DNA of 6,153 nucleotides from Alphaproteobacteria bacterium (lineage in GTDB: Bacteria; Pseudomonadota; Alphaproteobacteria; Micavibrionales; Micavibrionaceae). The notes under the pieces were generated by a model, which was not told the origin of the DNA, made no database searches, and was given only the letters and a program-made list of their open reading frames with translations. Both the position numbers and the translations under genes were made by a program. The DNA lies in assembly GCA_030639165.1 (NCBI GenBank), contig DAOWDF010000253.1:1-6153 (forward strand), written 5' to 3'. Below are positions 1 through 6,153 of the stretch, in pieces; position 1 is the stretch's first letter, and the number at the start of each line of letters is the position of its first letter.

Positions 1-1578
1 AGCGCCCAAATCTCAAATTTCTTCTTCGCAGGAGAGGTCGATTACTTTGCCACGGGCTTTGACAGCGCGCCATTGCTACATACTTGGTCACTAGGCATAG
101 AGGAGCAATTCTATCTTATCTGGCCATTACTGCTAATCGCCGCCCATAAATTACTAGGCGCAGCCCGCGGCAACCTCATATTAATAGCCATATTTATAGC
201 AAGCCTTATCACAAGCGAATATCTAGTGCGCACCGATGCCATGAGTGCATTCTACCACCTACATTCAAGAGCATGGGAGCTTGCCATAGGCGGGATAATA
301 GCCATTGGCTGCATCCCGAAACTAAACAAACAACTCTACATAGAGATCGCATCAATATTGGGTTTAAGCCTTATACTAGCATCCGCTCTATTCATAGAAA
401 AAGGTAACTTCCCTGGTGTAAACGCCATAGCTCCCTGCCTTGGCGCAGCTCTCATAATATACTCCGCCCAACACAAAACTGGTAATGTTCACAATATACT
501 TTCAAACAAAGTCCTGATATTTTGCGGGCTAATATCATATTCACTATATTTATGGCACTGGCCAATCATCGCATTTTATAAAAGCTATTTCGGCGCAGAG
601 CTTAGCTTACAAGTACAATTGGGCATTGCTCTCTCATCATTCATAATCGCCTTCCTTTCATATCGTTATATTGAGCAACCATTTAGAACATCAAAGCAGA
701 AGCCCTTAAAAGTTATATTAATCGGGGCGTTGGTGATTATTATATCCATAATATTCTCAAACATCCTCAAAAATCAGGATAAAGCCGATTGGCGGGTTAG
801 CTATAAGCTTGAGGAATCCGTAGTCTCTGCGCATAGTCTCGATAAAATTTGCTCTGCAGAGGGCGGCGCTTACGATAAAGAACACTGCATAATCGGCGCA
901 AACAAGGATAGTTATGAAGTAATATTAGTTGGGGATTCCTTTGCCTCCCACTACACACCGACAATCCTACAATGGGCAAAAAACAGAGGTCTAACCGTAC
1001 GCCTATTCATGCGCGGAGCATGCCGAACATGGATAGAAAATGAAGGCACTAGAATAAAAGCTGGCAAGGTGGATCAATATTGTATGGATCTAACCCCTGC
1101 ATTTTATGATACGCTTGAGAATGATAAGAGCATTAAATACGTATTTCTTGGCCTCAAAGCTCCGGGGCTTAATGATAATATCCGCAGCTCTTTAGAAAAA
1201 ATCGCTAGCTATAATAAACGCACATATTTCCTTGGCACTGGGCCATTATTCAAAGAAAATCCGCATGAGTGCCAGATCAAGAATAATTTGATGATCTCAA
1301 AAATTCTGCCACTAAAAAATGCAGAAAATAACTGTATGGATATAGACCTCGATTATACAAACAAAAAATTGGCTACAACCAACAATGCATTCATCCCCCT
1401 ATTAAAAAATCTTGGCATCCCATATTTTGACCCGCTGCCAATAATGCAGCCCCCCTATGATAAAAACAATAATTTCATGTTCATGGATGATGGTCACATG
1501 AATAAACATGGTGCATTGCATTTAGTTCCATATCTGGATAACTTCACCAATAGCAACGATAACAATTTCGGCGAATAA
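1..1578 (+). CDS. Acyltransferase-3 / SGNH fusion O-acyltransferase (5' partial)
   Basis: This is probably an integral inner-membrane enzyme that moves acyl (usually acetyl) groups onto a cell-surface glycan such as O-antigen, exopolysaccharide or peptidoglycan, as OafA/OafB- and OatA-type proteins do. The frame is open from base 1 with no start. The family motif PLLHTWSLGIEEQFY (about nt 70-114) lies well inside the usual protein, so the TTG at 73 is not the start, and the first helices with the usual catalytic His are outside the window. Several hydrophobic helices follow up to about nt 690, ending in the typical RYIEQPFR motif (nt 664-687). After one more helix (about 709-768) comes an SGNH-like domain. 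It has two cysteines (about nt 850 and 886) before the GDS nucleophile motif (931-939) and a C-terminal DDGH (1486-1497) supplying the Asp and His. The usual GDSH is GDSF here. The acceptor and acyl group cannot be told from sequence. The stop is 2 nt before the CDF gene. The family call is secure. Confidence 0.93.
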   Translation, partial: SAQISNFFFAGEVDYFATGFDSAPLLHTWSLGIEEQFYLIWPLLLIAAHKLLGAARGNLILIAIFIASLITSEYLVRTDAMSAFYHLHSRAWELAIGGIIAIGCIPKLNKQLYIEIASILGLSLILASALFIEKGNFPGVNAIAPCLGAALIIYSAQHKTGNVHNILSNKVLIFCGLISYSLYLWHWPIIAFYKSYFGAELSLQVQLGIALSSFIIAFLSYRYIEQPFRTSKQKPLKVILIGALVIIISIIFSNILKNQDKADWRVSYKLEESVVSAHSLDKICSAEGGAYDKEHCIIGANKDSYEVILVGDSFASHYTPTILQWAKNRGLTVRLFMRGACRTWIENEGTRIKAGKVDQYCMDLTPAFYDTLENDKSIKYVFLGLKAPGLNDNIRSSLEKIASYNKRTYFLGTGPLFKENPHECQIKNNLMISKILPLKNAENNCMDIDLDYTNKKLATTNNAFIPLLKNLGIPYFDPLPIMQPPYDKNNNFMFMDDGHMNKHGALHLVPYLDNFTNSNDNNFGE

Positions 1579-1580
1579 CA

Positions 1581-2489
1581 ATGGCTTCAGGATCAAAAAA
1601 AGTAATATTAGCAGCTCTAATCGGAAACGCCCTTATTTCCGTTACAAAGTTTATAGCAGCCTCAATAACTGGCAGCTCGGCAATGCTATCCGAGGGCATA
1701 CATTCTCTGGTCGATACAGGAAATCAAATTTTACTGCTCTATGGATTAAAACGCGCTGCAAAACCTGCGGATGAGCGCTTTCCATTTGGCCACGGCAAAG
1801 AAATCTATTTCTGGAGCTTCGTCGTTGCCATACTTATATTTGCCGTCGGATCGGGGATATCAATTTATGAGGGCATCAGACATATAATCCACCCATCAGA
1901 ATTACATGACCCAACTGTAAACTATATCGTCCTTGGGCTAGCCATTATTTTCGAAGGCGCTGCATTCGCATTTGCCCTCAAGGAATTTAACAAAGTTCGC
2001 GGTAAATTAGGCTATATCCAAGCAGTAAAAGAAGGCAAAGACCCATCACTTTTCGTTGTTTTATTCGAAGACTTCGCCGCCCTTTTAGGGCTTTTCGTCG
2101 CGCTAATCGGGATAATGTTGGCACAAATAACCCAGAATCCCATTTGGGATGGAATGGCATCGGTGATGATCGGGGTTATACTTGGCTTAACCGCAATATG
2201 GCTAGCCTATGAAACCAAAGGCCTACTAATCGGTGAAGGCGCAGATACAAAAATAGTGCATAACATAAAAGGTCTCGCTGCCAAACATGATGGAATAGAG
2301 CACGTAAACGAAGTGCTGACCCTACATATGGGGCCAGAATTCTTACTGGTTAATATAAGTATTGATTTTAACGATGCACTGCCAGCTGGACAGGTCGAAA
2401 AAACTATTCAGGCCATTACTATCGATATTAAAGAAGCACACTCATTAGTGAAAAAAGTTTTCATCGAGGCCGAAGCGCATACATCATAG
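1581..2489 (+). CDS. Cation diffusion facilitator (CDF) metal transporter, ZnT9-like
   Basis: This 302-residue inner-membrane protein is probably a proton-coupled exporter of divalent cations (Zn, Mn, Fe or Co; the metal is not predictable). Six helices are visible at about residues 8-30, 38-57, 76-97, 114-134, 156-183 and 188-209, followed by a cytoplasmic dimerisation domain at about 210-300. Helix 2 carries HSLVD (H41, D45), half of the family transport site, and the family's FPFGHGKE loop follows at 67-74. Helix 5 has FEDFAALLG (162-170): D164 occupies the conserved Asp position, but the usual His four residues earlier is V160, with E163 next to the Asp. To my knowledge this resembles the SLC30A9/ZnT9-like branch and not YiiP. 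The length is normal. The ATG follows the acyltransferase stop by 2 nt with no clear Shine-Dalgarno sequence, so translation is probably coupled to the upstream gene. Family confident; subfamily moderate. Confidence 0.92.
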   Translation: MASGSKKVILAALIGNALISVTKFIAASITGSSAMLSEGIHSLVDTGNQILLLYGLKRAAKPADERFPFGHGKEIYFWSFVVAILIFAVGSGISIYEGIRHIIHPSELHDPTVNYIVLGLAIIFEGAAFAFALKEFNKVRGKLGYIQAVKEGKDPSLFVVLFEDFAALLGLFVALIGIMLAQITQNPIWDGMASVMIGVILGLTAIWLAYETKGLLIGEGADTKIVHNIKGLAAKHDGIEHVNEVLTLHMGPEFLLVNISIDFNDALPAGQVEKTIQAITIDIKEAHSLVKKVFIEAEAHTS

Positions 2490-2496
2490 CTTAAAA

Positions 2497-2724
2497 CTAA
2501 CCAATATCTACAGATAACAAATCTTGAGAATGCTTACTGGGATCACTTTGCTCTGCTCTACCAGTTTTTGCCATTATGCACTCAACTGTATCACGACTTA
2601 ACCTACCGCAGCCATTTTCTACTGATAAGTTATTCAAATAAATAATGCTAGATACTGCAACCGCCCCAAATAAAGATAGCAAAGTAACATCTTTATTTTC
2701 ACCTAAATCCTGAAAAACAGACAT
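2497..2724 (-). CDS. Small single-helix membrane protein, unknown function
   Basis: I do not recognise this protein. I place the start at the ATG ending at 2724, giving 75 residues (MSVFQDLGENKD...). A strong GGGAGG (2730-2735) lies 5 nt upstream. The adjacent ATG (2727) is only 2 nt from it, and the longer GTG start at 2775 has no ribosome binding site. The protein has a short acidic N-terminus, one predicted helix at about residues 13-30 (TLLSLFGAVAVSSIIYL), and a polar tail with two cysteines, C39 and C49, nine residues apart. There is no lipobox or cleavable signal peptide. It lies 63 nt downstream of glpK on the same strand with no clear terminator between, so it may be the last gene of the glp unit. 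It converges on the CDF gene with 7 nt between stops. The strong ribosome binding site and uninterrupted frame argue it is real. Homologues would settle that. Confidence 0.62.
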   Translation of the reverse strand: MSVFQDLGENKDVTLLSLFGAVAVSSIIYLNNLSVENGCGRLSRDTVECIMAKTGRAEQSDPSKHSQDLLSVDIG

Positions 2725-2729
2725 CATAA

Positions 2730-2735
2730 CCTCCC
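2730..2735 (-). promoter_or_regulatory. Strong ribosome binding site GGGAGG of the small membrane protein
   Basis: The minus strand reads GGGAGGTTATGATG. The spacing is 2 nt to the first ATG and 5 nt to the second, which decides the start at 2724. It is among the best Shine-Dalgarno matches in the window and supports the small gene being translated. Confidence 0.65.
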
Positions 2736-2787
2736 ATAATAATAAGCCAACGTAACAAACCATAGTTAAAAACACAAATACAAAGCA

Positions 2788-4275
2788 TTATGTCATACTA
2801 GCTTTACTAATAGCAGCCTTCCACCCTCGATATAACTCATCCATGTCCTGACCTTTAGATGAAGGAGTATAATCACGATTTTCCTGCCATTTTTGCGCAG
2901 CCTCATCCAGAGAATAAAATACGCCAGCCTTAACACCCGCAAGACAAGCTGCCCCCCATGCCGTAGCCTCCAAAACCCGCGGAATTGCAATTGCTACGCC
3001 CAATTGATCAGATAAAAATTGGCACATAAATTCATTAGCCACCAAACCACCATCCGCTCGCAAAACCTCGATTTTTTGCCCACTATCATCCTCCATGGCG
3101 CCAAGTAAATCACGAGTTTGATAGGCCTGCGCTTCTAGAGCTGCGCGCACAATATGCGCCCTACTGGTATCACGTGACAAGCCACATATTACACCGCGCG
3201 CGTCAGGGTTCCAGTACGGCGCGCCCAGACCTGTGAAGGCAGGAACAAAATATACTCCACCATTATCATCGACAGATAAAGCGAGTTTTTCGCTCTCACT
3301 AGCATCCTCAATAAACCCTAAATTATCACGTAAAAACTGAATTGCTGTGCCTGCATTAAAGATAGAACCTTCCAATGCATAAGAAGTTTTACCATCAACG
3401 TAAAAACCTATAGTTGTTAGTAATTTGTTGTTGGCTACAACAGGATTTCCACCAATATTCATCAGCATAAAACACCCTGTACCATAGGTGGATTTAACCA
3501 TACCCCGCTTAATACATCCCTGCCCGATCATCGCGGCTTGCTGATCACCAGCCATGCCGCCAATAGGTAACTCATGCCCAAATAAATCCGAATCAATTCG
3601 GCCAAAATCAGATATATTTCCTACCACCTCAGGCATAATAACCCTAGGTATATCAAAGTGATCTAGCAAGTCACCATCCCAATCATGGCTGATTATATTA
3701 TAGAGCATTGTGCGCGATGCATTAGTCGTATCAGTAGCATGTACGCGCCTTCGAGTTAGATGCCAGAGCAAATAACAATCAACAGTTCCAAACAGCAACT
3801 CTCCATTTTCAGCGCGACTGCGCACCCCCTCAACATTATCCAAAATCCACTTTAATTTCGTTGCTGAGAAGTAAGGATCGAGCAGTAATCCTGTCTTTTC
3901 CTGCACAACATTCTCAAAGCCTTCACCCTTTAAGGTTGCGCAATAATCAGACGTACGGCGATCCTGCCAGACTATCGCATTATAAACCGGCTCACCATTT
4001 TCACGATCCCAAACAATGGTGGTCTCACGCTGATTTGTAATTCCAACAGAAGCAATAGATTTGGATATTTCTTCATCACGCCCAAGCACATCTTTAATTA
4101 CCGCAAATGTATTTGCAACAAGCTCCTTCGGGTTTTGCTCCACCCAGCCATCTTGCGGATAAATTAATCCCACCTCTTTTTGAGCCGACGAGACCACATC
4201 GCCATGCTCGTTAAATATTATCGCGCGCGAACTGCTCGTCCCCTGATCTATTGAAAGTAAATGCGGTTTCATCAT
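2788..4275 (-). CDS. glpK: Glycerol kinase
   Basis: This cytoplasmic enzyme (EC 2.7.1.30) phosphorylates glycerol with ATP to sn-glycerol-3-phosphate, trapping it for catabolism. It is a 495-residue FGGY-family kinase, close to the 502 of E. coli GlpK. The N-terminal phosphate loop is DQGTSSSR (10-17). Glycerol-binding residues known from E. coli are present: R83-E84 in NQRET, W103, Y135, and D244-Q245 in AGDQQ. Both FGGY signatures are visible: YFSATKLKWILDN (135-147), and the segment from G361 to E381 ending HIVRAALE. The Arg that binds fructose-1,6-bisphosphate in E. coli (R236, in GTRIPI) is replaced by E235 (GHELPI), and the C-terminal site for IIA-Glc is not conserved. This suggests different regulation. 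Two tandem ATGs (4275 and 4272) follow a run of six Gs. The second has the better spacing, which would remove one Met. The gene starts 5-8 nt after the glpD stop, indicating an operon. Confidence 0.97.
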   Translation of the reverse strand: MMKPHLLSIDQGTSSSRAIIFNEHGDVVSSAQKEVGLIYPQDGWVEQNPKELVANTFAVIKDVLGRDEEISKSIASVGITNQRETTIVWDRENGEPVYNAIVWQDRRTSDYCATLKGEGFENVVQEKTGLLLDPYFSATKLKWILDNVEGVRSRAENGELLFGTVDCYLLWHLTRRRVHATDTTNASRTMLYNIISHDWDGDLLDHFDIPRVIMPEVVGNISDFGRIDSDLFGHELPIGGMAGDQQAAMIGQGCIKRGMVKSTYGTGCFMLMNIGGNPVVANNKLLTTIGFYVDGKTSYALEGSIFNAGTAIQFLRDNLGFIEDASESEKLALSVDDNGGVYFVPAFTGLGAPYWNPDARGVICGLSRDTSRAHIVRAALEAQAYQTRDLLGAMEDDSGQKIEVLRADGGLVANEFMCQFLSDQLGVAIAIPRVLEATAWGAACLAGVKAGVFYSLDEAAQKWQENRDYTPSSKGQDMDELYRGWKAAISKASMT

Positions 4276-4281
4276 CCCCCC
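4276..4281 (-). promoter_or_regulatory. G-run ribosome binding site of glpK abutting the glpD stop
   Basis: On the minus strand the sequence reads TAGGGGGGATGATG. The first G belongs to the glpD TAG stop, and the six-G run leads straight into two tandem ATG codons. The first ATG has essentially no spacer, so the second (4272) is the more likely initiator. The overlap with the stop suggests coupled translation of GlpD and GlpK. Confidence 0.7.
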
Positions 4282-5783
4282 TAAAAATGTGCCTCAATAT
4301 TGCGAATAGTATCCTCAGACACTTGCAAACCAAGCTTTGACCTGCGCCAAATAATGTCATCCGCGCTTTTTGCCCATTCATATTTTATCAAATAATCAAT
4401 TTCTACGGCGAAAACCTGATCTCCATAATAAACCCCTAAATCAGCCATCCCCTCTGCTTCGCGTAAAAACATATCCATGCGCCTACCATAAGAGCGCGCA
4501 TAACGCTCCAGCAAAGCACAATCAAGCCATGGATATTTCTGCCTTTGCGCAGATATAAACCCCTCTATACTGCCACCATCAAACAGGCAACCATCCAGCG
4601 ACTCTTTCGCGCTCCACCCGCCAGAGCTTCTCCCTGAAAGAGCCATCAACCTATCAACAACAGCCTCACTTAAGGCGCGGTACGTAGTTAGTTTTCCGCC
4701 AAAAACTGACAATAGCGGCGGATCAAAACGCTTATGATGGTAAATTAAATATTCACGCGAAGATGAGCTAGAATTTTCTGCACCATCATCAATTAATGGC
4801 CGCACCCCGCTATAAGTAAATAAAACATCCGAAGGCAATATGGTTTTAGAAAAGGACGAGTTTACCGCCTCACACAAATAAGCCATCTCCGCATCAGATA
4901 TATGCGCATCCCTTGGATCGCCCTCATATTCCTCCTCAGTAGTCCCCACCAGCGTATATTCCCCTTGGTAAGGAGCAACAAAGACTATGCGCTTATCAGG
5001 TCGTTGCAGCACATAAGCGTGAGCACCACTATAAAGTCGAGGCAATATAATATGGCTACCCTTCACCATCCTGACATGCGGCAAATCATGATCACTCTCT
5101 CCGATACCGAGATTCTCAAGAAACTTACCCACCCAAGGCCCCGTAGCATTCACCACCATAGAAGCACTAACATTACATAGGTCAGATTTACCAGCCTCAC
5201 TAAGAGCAAGCCTCCACACACCGTCACTCACGGACAAATTCTCGCATATAGTATGAGTTAGAACCTGCGCGCCTCGCTCCGCCGCATCAACAACGTTCGA
5301 AATAACAAGGCGCGTATCATCAACTTGGCAATCATAGTAAACAAGGCCGTCCTTAATATTACCGTTTAAAGGCTTTGCATACTTATCCGTATCACCGCCT
5401 ACAAAATCAATAACACGGGATTTCGGCAAAGAATTCTTACCGCCCAAATGATCATAAATCCATGCACCAATCTTCACCATCCATTGCGGGCGAGTGTTAT
5501 CATCCTGTAGAAACACACACTCCAAAGGCCTAATAAGGTGGGGGGCGTTGCTATACAGAACCTCACGCTCACGCAGAGCTCCGCGCACCATGCCAAATTC
5601 ATAATTTTCGAGATAGCGCAAACCGCCATGAATAAGCTTGGAGCTAGCAGATGATGTTGCGCCAGCAAGATCTTCCGCCTCAATTAACAATACAGACAAG
5701 CCACGGCCAGCAGCATCCCTAGCAATACCCGCCCCGTTAATTCCACCACCAATTACACATAAATCATAATGAAGATCGCTCAT
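4281..5783 (-). CDS. glpD: Aerobic glycerol-3-phosphate dehydrogenase (FAD-dependent)
   Basis: This peripheral inner-membrane flavoenzyme (EC 1.1.5.3) oxidises sn-glycerol-3-phosphate to dihydroxyacetone phosphate and passes electrons to ubiquinone. It has 500 residues against 501 in E. coli GlpD and is full length. The FAD dinucleotide-binding motif GGGINGAG (12-19) lies inside the family signature IGGGINGAGIARDAAGRG (11-28). The conserved blocks SSKLIHGGLRYLE (47-59), NATGPWVG (212-219) and SGVRPL (325-330) follow. The second signature, GGKLTTYR (362-369), differs from the strict pattern only by a Ser in place of Ala three residues on. The C-terminal domain (about 380-500) has the usual YLIKYEWAKSADDIIWRR ending. 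A run of five serines (338-342) sits in a loop that varies in the family. The start has a modest AAGG (5787-5790) 3 nt upstream. It is followed directly by glpK and preceded by a response regulator gene 41 nt away. The identification is secure. Confidence 0.97.
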   Translation of the reverse strand: MSDLHYDLCVIGGGINGAGIARDAAGRGLSVLLIEAEDLAGATSSASSKLIHGGLRYLENYEFGMVRGALREREVLYSNAPHLIRPLECVFLQDDNTRPQWMVKIGAWIYDHLGGKNSLPKSRVIDFVGGDTDKYAKPLNGNIKDGLVYYDCQVDDTRLVISNVVDAAERGAQVLTHTICENLSVSDGVWRLALSEAGKSDLCNVSASMVVNATGPWVGKFLENLGIGESDHDLPHVRMVKGSHIILPRLYSGAHAYVLQRPDKRIVFVAPYQGEYTLVGTTEEEYEGDPRDAHISDAEMAYLCEAVNSSFSKTILPSDVLFTYSGVRPLIDDGAENSSSSSREYLIYHHKRFDPPLLSVFGGKLTTYRALSEAVVDRLMALSGRSSGGWSAKESLDGCLFDGGSIEGFISAQRQKYPWLDCALLERYARSYGRRMDMFLREAEGMADLGVYYGDQVFAVEIDYLIKYEWAKSADDIIWRRSKLGLQVSEDTIRNIEAHF

Positions 5784-5786
5784 ATA

Positions 5787-5790
5787 CCTT
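5787..5790 (-). promoter_or_regulatory. Modest ribosome binding site AAGG of glpD
   Basis: The minus strand reads TAAGGTATATG, giving AAGG with a short 3-nt spacer before the glpD ATG. It is weaker than those of the two downstream genes. It supports the ATG ending at 5783 as start, which also fits the family's usual N-terminus just before the FAD motif. Confidence 0.5.
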
Positions 5791-5818
5791 ACATGATACT
5801 ACAATACAGGTTATATGA

Positions 5819-5839
5819 AAAGCGCTAACCAGCCGCTTT
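5819..5839 (-). terminator. Weak hairpin at the end of the response regulator gene
   Basis: On the minus strand AAAGCG (5839-5834) and CGCTTT (5824-5819) can pair as a 6-bp stem around a 9-nt loop that contains the response regulator's stop codon. Only four Ts follow (CGCTTTTC). It is weak for an intrinsic terminator and could attenuate rather than block reading into glpD. Chance is a real alternative. Confidence 0.2.
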
Positions 5840-6153
5840 CTTAGCCAGAACCCTCATTTTCGCCTCAAATTGTGCTGAGGAAAATGGTTTTATTATATAC
5901 CCAGTAACGCCAGAGCTTTTCGCCTCAACGACAGAGTCCATATCACCACGACCAGTCACCATCAAAAACGGTACATCAGGATCAACTGTTCGCAACTGCC
6001 TAAGCAGCTCAACCCCAGTCATATTCGGCATATTCCAATCACATATTATCAAATCAACAAAATCAAAAGCCGCATCAATAAAAGATAGAGCTTGCCGCCC
6101 ATCCTCTGACTCAAATATCTGATTTATCCCACACTCTACGAGCATATTACGCA
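5825..6153 (-). CDS. CheY-like single-domain response regulator (N-terminus outside window)
   Basis: This is a receiver-domain protein that accepts a phosphoryl group from a histidine kinase and probably acts by protein-protein contact. The frame stays open to the window edge (reading R-N upstream of the Met at 6145). That Met corresponds to the first helix of CheY, so the true start and the acidic Asp pair lie outside. Visible features, counting from that Met, are CDWNMPNMTG with phospho-acceptor D36 (codon 6038-6040), the switch Thr in MVTG (T64), and GYIIKPF with aromatic Y83 and the invariant K86. The protein ends about 18 residues after KPF, so there is no DNA-binding or enzymatic output domain. 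The DWNMPNM stretch is strikingly like CheY. Whether it serves chemotaxis or another pathway cannot be decided here. It lies 41 nt upstream of glpD on the same strand, so co-transcription is possible but not shown. Confidence 0.93.
   Translation of the reverse strand, partial: RNMLVECGINQIFESEDGRQALSFIDAAFDFVDLIICDWNMPNMTGVELLRQLRTVDPDVPFLMVTGRGDMDSVVEAKSSGVTGYIIKPFSSAQFEAKMRVLAKKAAG

Noticed and set aside
73..75. TTG as the start of the acyltransferase
   Set aside because: The frame is open upstream to base 1 and encodes family-like sequence, and the conserved PLLHTWSL motif spans this codon. The true start is outside the window.
2449..2463. Perfect AT-rich palindrome TGAAAA-AAG-TTTTCA near the end of the CDF gene
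   Set aside because: It lies inside the coding sequence, has a very weak A/T stem and no following T-run beyond itself. It is explained by Lys and Phe codons, so it is not a credible terminator.
2725..2775. N-terminal extension of the small gene to the GTG at 2775, giving 92 residues with an extra hydrophobic segment
   Set aside because: No Shine-Dalgarno sequence precedes the GTG, while a strong one precedes the internal ATGs, so the shorter form is preferred.
4902..5180. Plus-strand open frame of 92 codons opposite glpD
   Set aside because: It lies entirely antisense to a well-conserved gene, has no recognisable domain or ribosome binding site, and is best seen as a shadow frame.
5474..5683. 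Minus-strand 69-codon frame within glpD
   Set aside because: It overlaps glpD in another frame on the same strand, and the glpD product in this region is clearly conserved (GGLRYL block).
5784..5824. Possible glpD promoter with TATCAT as -10 and TTTTCA as -35 at 17-nt spacing
   Set aside because: Transcription would start only 2-3 nt before the ATG and leave out the ribosome binding site, and the -35 match is poor. I cannot support it as a promoter.

Overview
The window looks like a piece of a bacterial chromosome from a Gram-negative proteobacterium. Alphaproteobacteria is my best guess, from the overall look of the single-domain response regulator and the glp proteins, but this is inference and not tested. 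The DNA is moderately AT-rich, ATA isoleucine codons are common, and genes are packed with very short gaps. I see no rRNA, tRNA, insertion sequence, CRISPR array or phage gene.

Left part, plus strand (1-2489): a membrane O-acyltransferase of the acyltransferase-3 family fused to a periplasmic SGNH domain, cut off at its 5' end by the window edge. Two bases after its stop comes a cation diffusion facilitator (CDF) metal transporter that resembles the ZnT9 (SLC30A9)-like branch. The two are probably co-transcribed, but no functional link is obvious.

Right part, minus strand, read from 6153 down to 2497: a CheY-like single-domain response regulator (N-terminus outside the window), then glpD (aerobic glycerol-3-phosphate dehydrogenase), glpK (glycerol kinase) and a small unrecognised one-helix membrane protein of about 75 residues. 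GlpK phosphorylates glycerol, and GlpD oxidises the glycerol-3-phosphate to dihydroxyacetone phosphate, passing electrons to the quinone pool. Together they form the core glycerol catabolic route. The uptake facilitator GlpF and the repressor GlpR are not in the window. glpD and glpK are almost contiguous, with the glpK ribosome binding site abutting the glpD stop codon. The plus and minus blocks converge at about 2490-2496.

Most of the window is ordinary metabolism. Points worth a second look are the unrecognised small membrane protein behind glpK, the apparent absence of the E. coli allosteric sites in GlpK, the altered second metal-site motif in the CDF protein, the response regulator beside glpD, and tandem ATGATG starts at two genes. 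I found no convincing evidence of a previously undescribed system.
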